Shown here one piece after another: positions 1-6,476 of a DNA stretch of 39,140 bases (its first letter is position 1; each line of letters opens with the position of its first letter). Below the pieces are notes generated by a model, which was not told where the DNA came from, did not search any database, and worked only from the letters and a program-made list of their open reading frames with translations. This stretch comes from a virus: positions 1 through 39,140 of IMG/VR virus record IMGVR_UViG_3300021475_000037, one strand, 5' to 3'. Made by a program: the position numbers and the translations under genes.

Positions 1-192
1 TAGCTGCCTACATCCATAGGAAAAGGGAATAATGAGGCGTACCAGCTGTCCGATTACGTAGTTATGTTCGACGCTTGTTGTTATGGTTGTTACCTGTCCA
101 AGAGCCACCGCCGAGATAAAGAAAACACTTGGCAAATAATACTGAGGCTCGATCGGGGGGTTATTATAGGGAGGGGTTGGGCCTATGGTCAT
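1..192 (-). CDS. Origin-spanning head/decoration-like protein, N-terminal part
   Basis: First 64 codons of a gene that continues across the window ends to position 38916, giving 136-138 aa depending on whether the terminal TAGCTG repeat is counted once or twice. The joined protein is clearly paralogous to the C-terminal third of the product of 245-1369. Both share a threonine-rich strand ending in an 'n-Y/F-V-I/V-G-Q' turn, an 'I-P-x3-G-x2-QLN' segment, a 'V-x2-I-N-S' strand and the signature AIGDVNTG. This is the E1-FCCH-like beta module found in phage head and tail proteins. The ATG at 192 abuts the T-run of a terminator hairpin and has no good ribosome-binding site, so the exact start is uncertain. 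Seen: frame continuity and paralogy. Inferred: a virion decoration or head-tail role. Confidence 0.7.
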   Translation of the reverse strand, partial: MTIGPTPPYNNPPIEPQYYLPSVFFISAVALGQVTTITTSVEHNYVIGQLVRLIIPFSYGCRQL

Positions 193-218
193 AAAAAAGG
201 GGTGAATTTCTCCACCCC
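193..218 (-). terminator. Rho-independent terminator after the decoration-like gene
   Basis: On the minus strand a six-base-pair GGGGTG/CACCCC stem with an 8-nt loop is followed at once by six T residues. It lies 27 nt after the stop of the 245-1369 gene, so it probably ends the capsid/decoration transcript. The T-run touches the ATG of the next minus-strand gene. Confidence 0.75.
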
Positions 219-244
219 TAATGATACACGAAACTTAATTTTAA

Positions 245-1369
245 TTAAGGAATCGCCATATCGTGCAAAAACGCTTCCCAGAAAATGACATCCGAGGCGG
301 CGCCAACCAAGTGAGAAGATGTGTCTGGAGTACCCTGAAACACTGCGTTTCCGGTTCCAATCACAAATCCCTGTCTTGTGTTGTTCACAAATGCACCCTG
401 GATTGCTGGCCCATTGATGGTACTAATACCATTAATGACAGGAGATGGATATAGAGGAGAGCCAGAAGAAATCTGGACACCGCCTGTATTCACATCGCCC
501 ACTGCAAGCACCTGAGGAAACTGCAAGCCTGGAACACTTATAATCGTTTGATTCGTGTTGAAGGCCGTATAACCCGTGGAATTAATATTAACTACAAAAG
601 TTGTGCTGTTCGTCACCGAAATAACAAATCCATAGATCGGAGATCCGGGGATTAGAGTATTTGGCAGCGAGTTCAATTGAACAGTGCCCCATAGAGATGG
701 AATTCTAAACGCCACCTCTTGTCCTACTACAAAGTTATTTGGAGTAGTTGTGACTATTGTGGTAGTCGTTCCTGTTGTAATTGCCTCGACAAAAGCAACT
801 CCTGGTGCATATAGAAAAGGATACAATACCTTTTTTACAAATGCCCCGACAGGAGAGCCGGAAAGAGCAGTATAGTTGCTGCCGCCGCCTGGCCATACAA
901 TAGAAAAGTGATCGGCATCTCCAACAGCACTAATCACGAAAGGGATTCCCGCGATTTGCGCCATGCCGGTAGATGAGGACTGATATAACCCCTCGAAAAC
1001 GACGATATCGCCTACGGCATAGCCATGGGCTGTCACGTTGAATACGATAGGATTTGCAGCCGTAGCTCCGATGATCTGCTGTCTTGCGCCATATTGAAGA
1101 GCAAGTCCTGCTTGAAATGTGCTTATACCGCCGGCGGCTACTATAGCAGTAGCAAGAACGGGCGTTGCACTATTGCAATAGTCGCAGACGGAAAAGCCCT
1201 GGCCCATGCTCACATCCCAATATGCATTAGGAATTAGATGCTGGGTAAAAGCAGCCGATGCGGTATAATTAACCATCTTTACAACATCAGGAGAAAAAGG
1301 CAGATAAATCGCCTTTGCTGCGCCTGTAGAGATGAAGCTTCCCTTAGCTATTCTTGAATACTCAGCCAT
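245..1369 (-). CDS. Head decoration-like protein with E1-FCCH-like repeats (374 aa)
   Basis: It sits directly downstream of the major capsid gene, with only 1 nt between that stop and this start codon. The N-terminal ~90 residues look like a globular head-associated domain. Two beta modules of the E1-FCCH type follow: the first around residues 100-175 (NPIVFNVTAHGYAVGDIV, then a turn and an F-S-I-V-W strand), the second around 190-275 (TTPNNFVVGQEVAF, then T-T-F-V-V-N-I-N). The remainder contains LAVGDVNTG, also present in the origin-spanning paralog at the window ends. E1-FCCH modules are common in phage head and tail proteins, where they are beta-rich protein-protein modules; enzymatic ubiquitin activation is not implied. 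Position after the capsid suggests a capsid-decorating or head-stabilising protein (inference). A strong terminator follows at 193-218. Confidence 0.75.
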   Translation of the reverse strand: MAEYSRIAKGSFISTGAAKAIYLPFSPDVVKMVNYTASAAFTQHLIPNAYWDVSMGQGFSVCDYCNSATPVLATAIVAAGGISTFQAGLALQYGARQQIIGATAANPIVFNVTAHGYAVGDIVVFEGLYQSSSTGMAQIAGIPFVISAVGDADHFSIVWPGGGSNYTALSGSPVGAFVKKVLYPFLYAPGVAFVEAITTGTTTTIVTTTPNNFVVGQEVAFRIPSLWGTVQLNSLPNTLIPGSPIYGFVISVTNSTTFVVNINSTGYTAFNTNQTIISVPGLQFPQVLAVGDVNTGGVQISSGSPLYPSPVINGISTINGPAIQGAFVNNTRQGFVIGTGNAVFQGTPDTSSHLVGAASDVIFWEAFLHDMAIP

Positions 1370-1370
1370 A

Positions 1371-3375
1371 TTATACCCCCGACAGGTTGGTTAAACGAGT
1401 GGAAAGGAGATTTCTAATAGCCGTATCCTGCGTGATCGCCTGCGCTTGTGCGAACTTAACTGCTAAGGTCGCATTTTGTGCGAGCATCCCAGAATAGTAA
1501 GGATCGCGATAAATCAAGTTCATGGAAAAACCATCTTGATCTATATGCGTGACTGCCTGCATTCCAACGACTGTATTATAATATACGTCTTGGCTGTTGG
1601 CAGACACGCCCCTTGCGACCGGAGCTTCCGAGCTTGTGAGAATCCGTAAATTATATACAGAACCCCATTCGTTAGGGAGAGCACTGGTATTATTTGGATA
1701 ATTCCAGTTGTTGAATACGCCAGAGCCTGTAAGCGCATCAAAATCGGACTGAAGCTCAGTTGAGCTCAGCATGAAATAAGACGCACGAATAGGGCCTGTG
1801 CCAAACTTGTCCATTCCCTCAATACCGCTCATAAACCTATAAGCATTATTTGTATCAAGAGTGGTAGCCACCAAGCTAAAATCGGAAAGCCCGAGGTTAG
1901 TTGGGTTGTCTGTATTACCGCCGCCGGCCGCATTAATTTGCGAAGCCGCAGAGATAATGTAGTCGCGGAGGATAAGATCTTCAGCCTGGCGCATAGCCAC
2001 GGCAAGCCTTTCGCTTACCCAAGCCAAAACGCCTTCTTGCGAATTGTTACTCCTCCTACGAGGGGATAGATCATTTCTGTCTATCTCTCATACTTTCATA
2101 TGAGGCCCGACTATCGCTTCACCCGTTATCGAAGTGTCCGACCGCTTTAGTCTGTCACGGTGGTAATTAAATCCTCTTTATGGTATAATTTAATAAACCA
2201 AAAGGAGGTTACATGTGGTCAGGAGCACAATTGTCTTATCTCGCTGGCATCATTGACGGCGAGGGAACAATGTACATCCAAAGAAGACTGGATAATGGAT
2301 CGTGGACATACTGGACGCGCCTTCAAGTATGCAACACTAACCGGAAACTTATAGATTGGATTCACCAAACATTTGGCGGATTGATCTATAAGAAAGAAAG
2401 GAGCCATATCAAAAGGAATTGGAAGACTCAGTTTGAATGGTATAGCAAAATATCTATGGTAGACGTCTTGCTTCCTTTGCTTTATCCCTATCTTATCGTT
2501 AAAAAGCCACAAGCAGAAGTTATGATGGAGTTTAGAAAAACATTCGCACCAAGAAAGACGCGCAAACTCACTATCGAGATGCAATCTTTTAGAGAGGAAT
2601 GTATGGCCAAACTTAAACATCTAAATAACTCCTAAATTACCTTCCGCCTTGTTTCCATGCCTCCCTTCATTGGGAGGTTTAGGGGTCCAAGTCAATTAGG
2701 TCTGATTTATCCAAGACCAATATAATAAATCTTGGAGAATAACTTGTTCATTAATTATGCAGCCAGTCTTTCTGCAATTAAGTTATTCTGTTTTGGCACT
2801 GTTAATTTAACTAAACCAAAAAACGCCATCTGGGCATCTATGATATCCCTTTGTGGCACTTGTGCAGGAGGATCTATCCCGCTGTTACCCAACTGAATTG
2901 TGGGCGGTATGAGCGCTCTTGGACGCATAAAGCGCATAGTCGTGCCCCCATTAGGCGGCATGCTGACTTTGTCGCATATCGTAATGTAGTTCATCGCAGG
3001 CACAGGGACATATAACCAATCTGTTACTTGCATGACCCAGACTACAAACATCTAGGCGGGCCAACCTCTTCGGATCGACCTCACAACATTTCTGTTGTGT
3101 TCAGACTATCGCATATGATAACCTATCTCGGTCTGCCATAATCAGACTATCCTACAAGATAAAGTCCTGCCTTTGATTGGGCAGGCATTTTTTATCATTT
3201 CCCTCGCTTAGTCGTTCACGGTGGCTTTCGCCTTCCGCCCTGTCACCTTCGGTTTCCCGTTAAGGCCTTCAAGTCAATCAGAGGGAATTTTACTGCGACA
3301 TTATTTGTTTATCGCAGGAGCTAAGCTCTGTAATATTAACGGACCCAAATTGCCTGTATTTGCAATACCTGACAT
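1371..3375 (-). CDS. Major capsid protein (N4-gp56-like), split by two group I introns
   Basis: Three exons on the minus strand: 3375-3311, 3037-2729 and 2039-1371. The ATG at 3375 has a GAGGG ribosome-binding site. Spliced, it begins MSGIANTGNLGPLILQSL and continues through MRFMRPRALIPP, FFG, INEQVILQD|QEGVLAWVSERL and MRQAEDLILRDY to the C-terminal coat domain, about 331 aa. The order (R-F-x-R-y, then F-[FY]-G, then I-N-E-Q-V, then a helix ending R-Q-x-E-D) is that of the N4-gp56 coat family, a HK97-fold shell protein. Both intron borders have the group I signature: the exon ends in U and the intron ends in G. Exon 2 also contains a 47-nt segment (2768-2814) that breaks the frame between FFG and TGCIINEQ. 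Removing it restores one continuous frame; how this happens in the cell is unknown. The downstream gene is the decoration-like protein. Confidence 0.85.
2184..2208 (+). promoter_or_regulatory. -10 box and ribosome-binding site of the intron endonuclease
   Basis: TATAAT at 2184-2189 and AAAGGAGG at 2201-2208 precede the ATG at 2213. The -35 region is weak. The pair suggests that the antisense endonuclease gene is expressed from its own promoter rather than from the capsid transcript. Confidence 0.55.
2213..2635 (+). CDS. LAGLIDADG homing endonuclease, antisense inside intron B (140 aa)
   Basis: Residues 7-17 read LSYLAGIIDGEG, a clear LAGLIDADG helix with its catalytic acidic residue. Only one such motif is seen and the length is 140 aa, as expected for a homodimeric single-motif homing enzyme. 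The rest (T-R-L-Q-V-C-N-T-N strand, conserved L-I-D-W-I helix, Y-P-Y-L-I-V-K-K-P-Q-A segment) fits the family's alpha-beta-beta fold. A strong Shine-Dalgarno (AAAGGAGG) precedes the ATG. The gene runs opposite to the capsid gene and intron, so it can only be made from plus-strand transcription. It is expected to cut intron-less capsid alleles near the insertion site and drive intron spread (established role of the family). Whether it also aids splicing is unknown. Confidence 0.88.
   Translation: MWSGAQLSYLAGIIDGEGTMYIQRRLDNGSWTYWTRLQVCNTNRKLIDWIHQTFGGLIYKKERSHIKRNWKTQFEWYSKISMVDVLLPLLYPYLIVKKPQAEVMMEFRKTFAPRKTRKLTIEMQSFREECMAKLKHLNNS
2768..2814 (-). other. 47-nt frame-breaking insert in capsid exon 2
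   Basis: Between codon GGT (2817-2815; end of MAFFG) and ACT (2767-2765; start of TGCIINEQVILQD) lie 47 nt. Translated straight through, they give LVKLTVPKQNNLIAERLAA and a stop. Skipping them gives the expected coat sequence. A hairpin (arms 2824-2816 and 2796-2790) starts at the codons before the gap. A second one (10-bp arms 2789-2780 and 2745-2736) places the downstream resume point inside its loop. See the finding on possible translational bypass. Confidence 0.7.
3038..3310 (-). ncRNA. Group I intron A (273 nt) in the capsid gene
   Basis: Exon 1 ends CTGCGAT (3317-3311) and pairs over 7 bp, including the terminal U-G, with GTCGCAG at 3299-3293 across an 11-nt loop, giving a textbook P1. 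R- and S-type core elements GAACGACTAAG (3217-3207) and GATAGTCTGAAC (3110-3099) are present. The best in-frame 3' splice site is after G at 3038, joining codon AT|G to GTC ATG CAA GTA ACA GAT TGG. The intron has no ORF. It shares core blocks with intron B, including 9-nt segments on both sides of a peripheral loop. Confidence 0.85.
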
Positions 3376-3539
3376 TCATCCCTCAAGGGTTTGAACGTTT
3401 GTGGCGTGCTGATCGGTAGACGAAACCTATTACGTCTGTTCTCGATCACGACCGATTGTGCATATGACGCTATGCGGGGCGAGTTGCAATTAACGCAATG
3501 CAGGCGTGAGTCGGATGGTATCAATTAAATTATTTATTA

Positions 3540-3752
3540 TCAATAGGGGGGGACAAGACGGCATCCCGAGTTTGTTTTGCTGGTCCAGTGGACGGCGAAA
3601 AAGTTTGAAATACGATCGCCCGTGGCACAGTGACATTTCGCTTTATTCGGGCTTTTTCGCACGCCCTGCAATGCAAGCTTCCTAGCGGGCCTGTCGGTGG
3701 TCTTGTTTAGGCGGGTACTGCTTTTTCTGGCACGAAAAGACCATCTTTTCAT
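3540..3752 (-). CDS. Small basic Cys/His protein (70 aa)
   Basis: The ATG at 3752 has an AAGGA ribosome-binding site. The N-terminal half is very basic (R/K-rich). The C-terminal half has a C-H-C pair, then F-F-A-V-H-W and G-C, which could bind zinc. It is the last small gene before the capsid leader. No family is recognised. The frame could be extended upstream to 3959, but that would overlap the better-supported 3802-3999 gene, so the short form is preferred. Confidence 0.4.
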   Translation of the reverse strand: MKRWSFRARKSSTRLNKTTDRPARKLALQGVRKSPNKAKCHCATGDRISNFFAVHWTSKTNSGCRLVPPY

Positions 3753-3801
3753 AGCGCTATTCCTTGTTGTTAATTGCGACGCGACCTTTCCACTCCTCCA
3801 A

Positions 3802-3999
3802 TCACTTTTTTTCCTCGTTTTTTTGTTCCAATGGCATTTTAAATGCATTATATAGCTTATTAAAAGCAAGTCTTGTGGCCTGGTCCTCGAATGAAAAATC
3901 AGCAACCTCGCCTTTTCCTTGATTTTGCCATAGGCGAGGAATTCTTTTTCTGAAATCATCGACGCTTCTGAAGTGTATCTTTTTGACCTTTTTAGACAC
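3802..3999 (-). CDS. Hypothetical small protein (65 aa)
   Basis: Starts MSKKVKKIHF and ends in a lysine/glutamate-rich tail (QKNEEKK). The middle (DDFRKRIPRLW, then F-E-D-Q-A-T-R-L-A-F-N-K-L-Y) looks like a compact helical domain. The start overlaps the end of the upstream 3992-4282 gene by a few bases, as in a translationally coupled operon. No function is assigned. Confidence 0.6.
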   Translation of the reverse strand: MSKKVKKIHFRSVDDFRKRIPRLWQNQGKGEVADFSFEDQATRLAFNKLYNAFKMPLEQKNEEKK

Positions 4000-4282
4000 G
4001 CGACCTCATTCTCCCATGAAGTTCCATCTCTGCTTCATATAAAGGAAATAATCCTTCTATTTTTGCTTCATGCAAGGCTTTTTCACATGAGCAACAAAAA
4101 AAGACCTCTATGATTTGAAGAGTGCCAGTGGTTACAACCGTTCCGGGATTATGTGTGGGCTCTTCACACCAATGGCATTCATGCCTTGTCGGATGGAGAG
4201 AGGGGCTTTTCTCTGCGTCTATCGTCGAGCCTTTTAATGAGCTTTTCGTGAGCTTCGAGCGTGCCCTCTGAGACTTTCTCAT
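3992..4282 (-). CDS. Zinc-ribbon-like protein (up to 96 aa)
   Basis: Residues ~36-70 carry two Cys pairs, CHWC and CCSC, separated by ~28 residues of beta-type sequence. This is the pattern of a small zinc ribbon. The only ATG (4282) would overlap the upstream gene by about 100 nt in another frame. Translation may begin further inside, so the N-terminal third is doubtful. Downstream it overlaps the start of 3802-3999. Function unknown; small phage zinc ribbons often act on host transcription or DNA (inference only). Confidence 0.55.
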   Translation of the reverse strand: MRKSQRARSKLTKSSLKGSTIDAEKSPSLHPTRHECHWCEEPTHNPGTVVTTGTLQIIEVFFCCSCEKALHEAKIEGLFPLYEAEMELHGRMRSRV

Positions 4283-4631
4283 GATTATCTTCCTTTTTAT
4301 CCCAGCCGAATTTGTGGCGCATGATCATTTGTAGGCTTGCTGTATTCGCGTCTTTGTTGTGGCCGGTAGCCGAATCCATCACGACCTTTTCCCATTTTTT
4401 ATAAGACTTGCAATGAGCCATTTTCTTGTGTATAGGCGGGAAATCAACGGGACTGTCTTTGATGTAGACTTCCATTGTTTCCCATGTGATTGATAGGTCT
4501 GGGTGTTCAAACCAAAAGCTGTCCTTGTTGTATCCTTCGGCTATGTGCGCACAATATTGCTTATATGCCTCGGACTTAAGCTCGGCAGTTTTAAGTTTCT
4601 TGGCGTTCTGATTACCCAGGGGCGCTGCCAT
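4179..4631 (-). CDS. Probable terminase small subunit / DNA-packaging protein (150 aa)
   Basis: The N-terminus MAAPLGNQNAKK is the typical beginning of small phage packaging proteins (M-A-A-P-x-G-N-Q-x-A-K). The body contains a helical region (W-E-T-M-E-V-Y, then P-P-I-H-K-K-M-A-H-C-K-S-Y-K-K-W) and a conserved-looking ASLQMIMRHKFGWDKKED segment resembling C-terminal parts of Terminase_1/DNA-bind small subunits. The tail is charged. The ATG at 4631 is preceded by AGGAAAG. Terminase large subunit is far away (18899, plus strand), which is unusual for this pair. Assignment is by sequence character only and could be wrong. Confidence 0.5.
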   Translation of the reverse strand: MAAPLGNQNAKKLKTAELKSEAYKQYCAHIAEGYNKDSFWFEHPDLSITWETMEVYIKDSPVDFPPIHKKMAHCKSYKKWEKVVMDSATGHNKDANTASLQMIMRHKFGWDKKEDNHEKVSEGTLEAHEKLIKRLDDRRREKPLSPSDKA

Positions 4632-4767
4632 TTGGGGCTTTCCTGTAAATGTAGTTTATTCCGGCCCTTCTCAGGTCCTTCTGGCCAACGGGGCGATATC
4701 TTTTATCTGATGGACGTTTTGCCCATTTCTCATTGGAGATTAAAATTCTCTTTTCATAGTCATTCAT
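4612..4767 (-). CDS. Hypothetical basic protein (51 aa)
   Basis: Begins MNDYEKRILISNEKW at 4767. A longer frame reaches 4848, but its added residues are not protein-like. The sequence is rich in Lys and Arg. It overlaps the start of the terminase-small-like gene by 20 nt, which suggests coupling. No strong Shine-Dalgarno. Not recognised. Confidence 0.45.
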   Translation of the reverse strand: MNDYEKRILISNEKWAKRPSDKRYRPVGQKDLRRAGINYIYRKAPNGSAPG

Positions 4768-4829
4768 ATTTTTAATATACATATATCGGAGAAAAAAGAA
4801 ATGATTATTGTTTACCCTTCCTGGCATGT

Positions 4830-5087
4830 GTGGACAAAAATGCAGCATGCAAGCTAAAATTATTTGCGATAAATTCGGAGATGTCTATGAAGAGCGTCGT
4901 AATAGCTGCCCTAGACAAGTTTCTGAAAGAAGAGGTATTAAGTGATAGCAACCGCGCTGTTGGCATGTTCTCTGATGGCAAAAGAGCTAGTGGTGGAACC
5001 GGAAGAGTTTCGGAGCGTCTGCAAGACGATACAAGTGATGAAAAGAAGCTCGTTTGTCCGAATGATGAGTGTCATTGGAGAGAATAG
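4830..5087 (+). CDS. Ribbon-helix-helix-like DNA-binding protein (85 aa)
   Basis: The N-terminal 40 residues contain KLKLFAINSEMSMKSVVIAA followed by LDKFLKEE, a short strand and two helices as in CopG/Arc/ParD regulators. GTG at 4830 is the likely start; no clear ribosome-binding site is seen. The C-terminal half overlaps the next plus-strand gene by 146 nt in another frame and is low in complexity, so the real protein may end sooner or a frameshift may link the two. It faces away from the minus-strand gene at 4612-4767, so it may regulate that divergent pair (inference). Confidence 0.5.
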   Translation: MDKNAACKLKLFAINSEMSMKSVVIAALDKFLKEEVLSDSNRAVGMFSDGKRASGGTGRVSERLQDDTSDEKKLVCPNDECHWRE

Positions 5088-5430
5088 CCTTTTGGATATT
5101 GAAAAGAGTGGAGTGGCCGTGGCCCTTCTGTGCAAATATAGCCACACTTCTCCGGACAGAGATCCTGTTAAGTTTTCCTGGGAAAACATTGACGCTATGC
5201 GCAAAGAGGCCCAAGAAAGAAGAGATCAGGCTGTGATTGACTCTCTTAAAGTAATAGAAGAGGCGCTTCATCTCAAGCCCGGCCATGCCATAGAAGAAGG
5301 CAGGGAGGCATATCTTGAGTTTAAAGAGGCCTACGAGGGCTATAGAATGGCTCAAATGATGGAAGGATACTTAGAGCGGGGCCAGTACCAGAAGTGGAAA
5401 AATGGGGTGTTTCTGGGGGCTCTTGAATGA
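4942..5430 (+). CDS. Hypothetical helical protein (162 aa)
   Basis: GTG at 4942 has AGAGG seven bases upstream; ATG at 4975 is an alternative. The product is mostly helical and charged, with runs such as MRKEAQERRDQAVIDSLKVI and YLEFKEAYEGYRMAQMMEGY. No catalytic motif is visible. It is the second gene of a four-gene plus-strand run (4830-6028). Function unknown. Confidence 0.6.
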   Translation: MIATALLACSLMAKELVVEPEEFRSVCKTIQVMKRSSFVRMMSVIGENSLLDIEKSGVAVALLCKYSHTSPDRDPVKFSWENIDAMRKEAQERRDQAVIDSLKVIEEALHLKPGHAIEEGREAYLEFKEAYEGYRMAQMMEGYLERGQYQKWKNGVFLGALE

Positions 5431-5464
5431 TTTCTGATAAAGAGCTACTTCAACACGAGAGTCA

Positions 5465-5740
5465 ATGATAGACGAAGAAGAAGTGTTGGCGATTGCAGAG
5501 GTGTGTGAGAGGGTGGCGGATCTGATAAAAGAGGTGTTGGTCCGGGAAAAGTACAACAATTGCGTTGTAACGTCGACCTTGTGTGGCCTTCTATGTGAGA
5601 CGTATGATATACAGCGGATTCCTCCTGAGGGAACTCTGGAGCTGATACGGCTTTGGTTTAATGAATCTGAAATATTACAAAAAGAAAAGAGCGATAACGA
5701 TAAGAAAAGTGCCCATGATCATGGAAACAAAGCAGATTAG
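5465..5740 (+). CDS. Hypothetical acidic/helical protein (91 aa)
   Basis: Starts MIDEEEVLAIAEVCERVADL, with GAGAG just upstream. The middle has three Cys residues (NNCVV, TLCGLLCE). The tail is highly charged and disordered-looking. It follows the 162-aa gene by 34 nt in the same direction. No recognised family. Confidence 0.55.
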   Translation: MIDEEEVLAIAEVCERVADLIKEVLVREKYNNCVVTSTLCGLLCETYDIQRIPPEGTLELIRLWFNESEILQKEKSDNDKKSAHDHGNKAD

Positions 5741-5797
5741 GTCTTCACAAGAATGCAGCATCCTCTCTTGGTATCAACATAAATATTTAATGTAAAT

Positions 5798-6028
5798 ATG
5801 ATAGAAGTAGAATCGAACGGAATATTCAACAATAGTATCCTTCCGCCTGAGATGACAGAAAGGGAGCAGCTGAACTTTTGGATATGGGAGCTGAATCGCA
5901 GGCATGACAGCGTGAGAAAGTGCCTATTCGCGAAGCTCGGCATCATGCAGCGACAGGTGGATTTCCTTTTGAAGAGAAAGAAAAGGCCCAAGAGGTTCAG
6001 AGATCCGAAACAATCGGAGTTGTTCTAG
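5798..6028 (+). CDS. Hypothetical protein (76 aa)
   Basis: Contains PPEMTEREQLNFWIWELNRR followed by a basic helix and an R/K-rich end (KRKKRPKRFRDP). The amphipathic helix plus basic tail would suit nucleic-acid or protein binding. There is no clear Shine-Dalgarno before the ATG; the leader is AT-rich. The stop overlaps the stop of the convergent minus-strand gene at 6025-6186. Confidence 0.5.
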   Translation: MIEVESNGIFNNSILPPEMTEREQLNFWIWELNRRHDSVRKCLFAKLGIMQRQVDFLLKRKKRPKRFRDPKQSELF

Positions 6029-6186
6029 CGGCCTTTCTTTTTCATCTTCTTGTAGGCGGCAATCTCGGGATCTCTAACCTTCTCATCGTAATTGGCTAGC
6101 TTGGCATTAGACTTCTCTGCTTTCTTTACGAGCTTCTCTGCTTTTTTAAGAGGCTTTCCAACCTCTTTTCTCATTTTCTTATCCAT
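6025..6186 (-). CDS. Small lysine-rich protein (53 aa)
   Basis: ATG at 6186 with AGG upstream. The product is one long basic helix (KKAEKLVKKAEKSNAKLANY) ending KKMKKKGR, with a short DEKVRDPEIAAY motif. It is the last gene of the minus-strand run 7593-6025. A DNA- or RNA-binding role is possible but unproven. Confidence 0.5.
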   Translation of the reverse strand: MDKKMRKEVGKPLKKAEKLVKKAEKSNAKLANYDEKVRDPEIAAYKKMKKKGR

Positions 6187-6195
6187 TTTTTCCTA

Positions 6196-6303
6196 TTAAT
6201 CAAATATTAGTTCTAAGGCCTTAATGGTGGCCAGTGACACGCATATTGCAACGAAAACGATTATCGCAACCTCCAATGCTGTAGCGCCTAGTCTTTTAAG
6301 CAT
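6196..6303 (-). CDS. Single-span membrane peptide (35 aa)
   Basis: A perfect GGAGG lies 7 nt before the ATG at 6303. The peptide is MLKRLGATALEVAIIVFVAI followed by a further hydrophobic stretch, i.e. a basic N-end and one membrane helix of ~20 residues. It overlaps the end of the Cys-rich gene upstream. Holin, spanin partner or superinfection-exclusion roles are possible; none is proven. Confidence 0.5.
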   Translation of the reverse strand: MLKRLGATALEVAIIVFVAICVSLATIKALELIFD

Positions 6304-6476
6304 GCGCAATCCTCCGGATGTTTGTCCGGCTTTCCAACGCAAAATTCGCACGCCGGATCTTCGCAAGGAAGGTTTGGAGACTTCCATATTTTTTTCCGAG
6401 TGTAGAAGGAATCCCAAATGCGGCAATAATTCACAATCGGTTCCTTTAAGCTTGCCTTTTCTTGTTTTTGTTGCAT
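6288..6476 (-). CDS. Cysteine-rich small protein (62 aa)
   Basis: The C-terminal part has PCEDPACEFC followed by DCAC, a five-cysteine cluster in 23 residues that probably binds zinc. The ATG at 6476 lies within the end of the upstream gene (stop at 6446), and the stop lies within the start of the next, as in tightly packed phage operons. Function unknown. Confidence 0.45.
   Translation of the reverse strand: MQQKQEKASLKEPIVNYCRIWDSFYTRKKIWKSPNLPCEDPACEFCVGKPDKHPEDCACLKD

Larger units (their letters stand above)
2040..2728 (-). ncRNA. Group I intron B (689 nt) in the capsid gene
   Basis: The exon end (2736-2729, TCCAAGAT) pairs perfectly over 8 bp with GTCTTGGA at 2717-2710. This forms P1 with an 11-nt loop and the conserved U-G wobble at the splice site. 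The intron ends in G (position 2040). The core shows the paired R and S elements GACAGACTAAAG (2156-2145) and GCGATAGTC, expected to form P7. Removing the intron joins LQD to QEGVLAW in frame. A LAGLIDADG gene lies inside a peripheral loop, on the opposite strand. Family knowledge: self-splicing group I introns often sit in conserved phage genes and move by homing. Confidence 0.9.

Noticed and set aside
2768-2814. A programmed -1 frameshift in the capsid gene
   Set aside because: No X-XXY-YYZ heptamer is present near the junction, and the product would carry 15-16 extra residues in a compact conserved part of the coat domain. Bypass, RNA removal or an allele defect remain more likely.
3336-3524. 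A 62-codon minus-strand frame covering capsid exon 1
   Set aside because: It is in another frame from the coat start at 3375 and lacks protein-like features; the GAGGG-ATG at 3375 plus P1 pairing of intron A fit much better.
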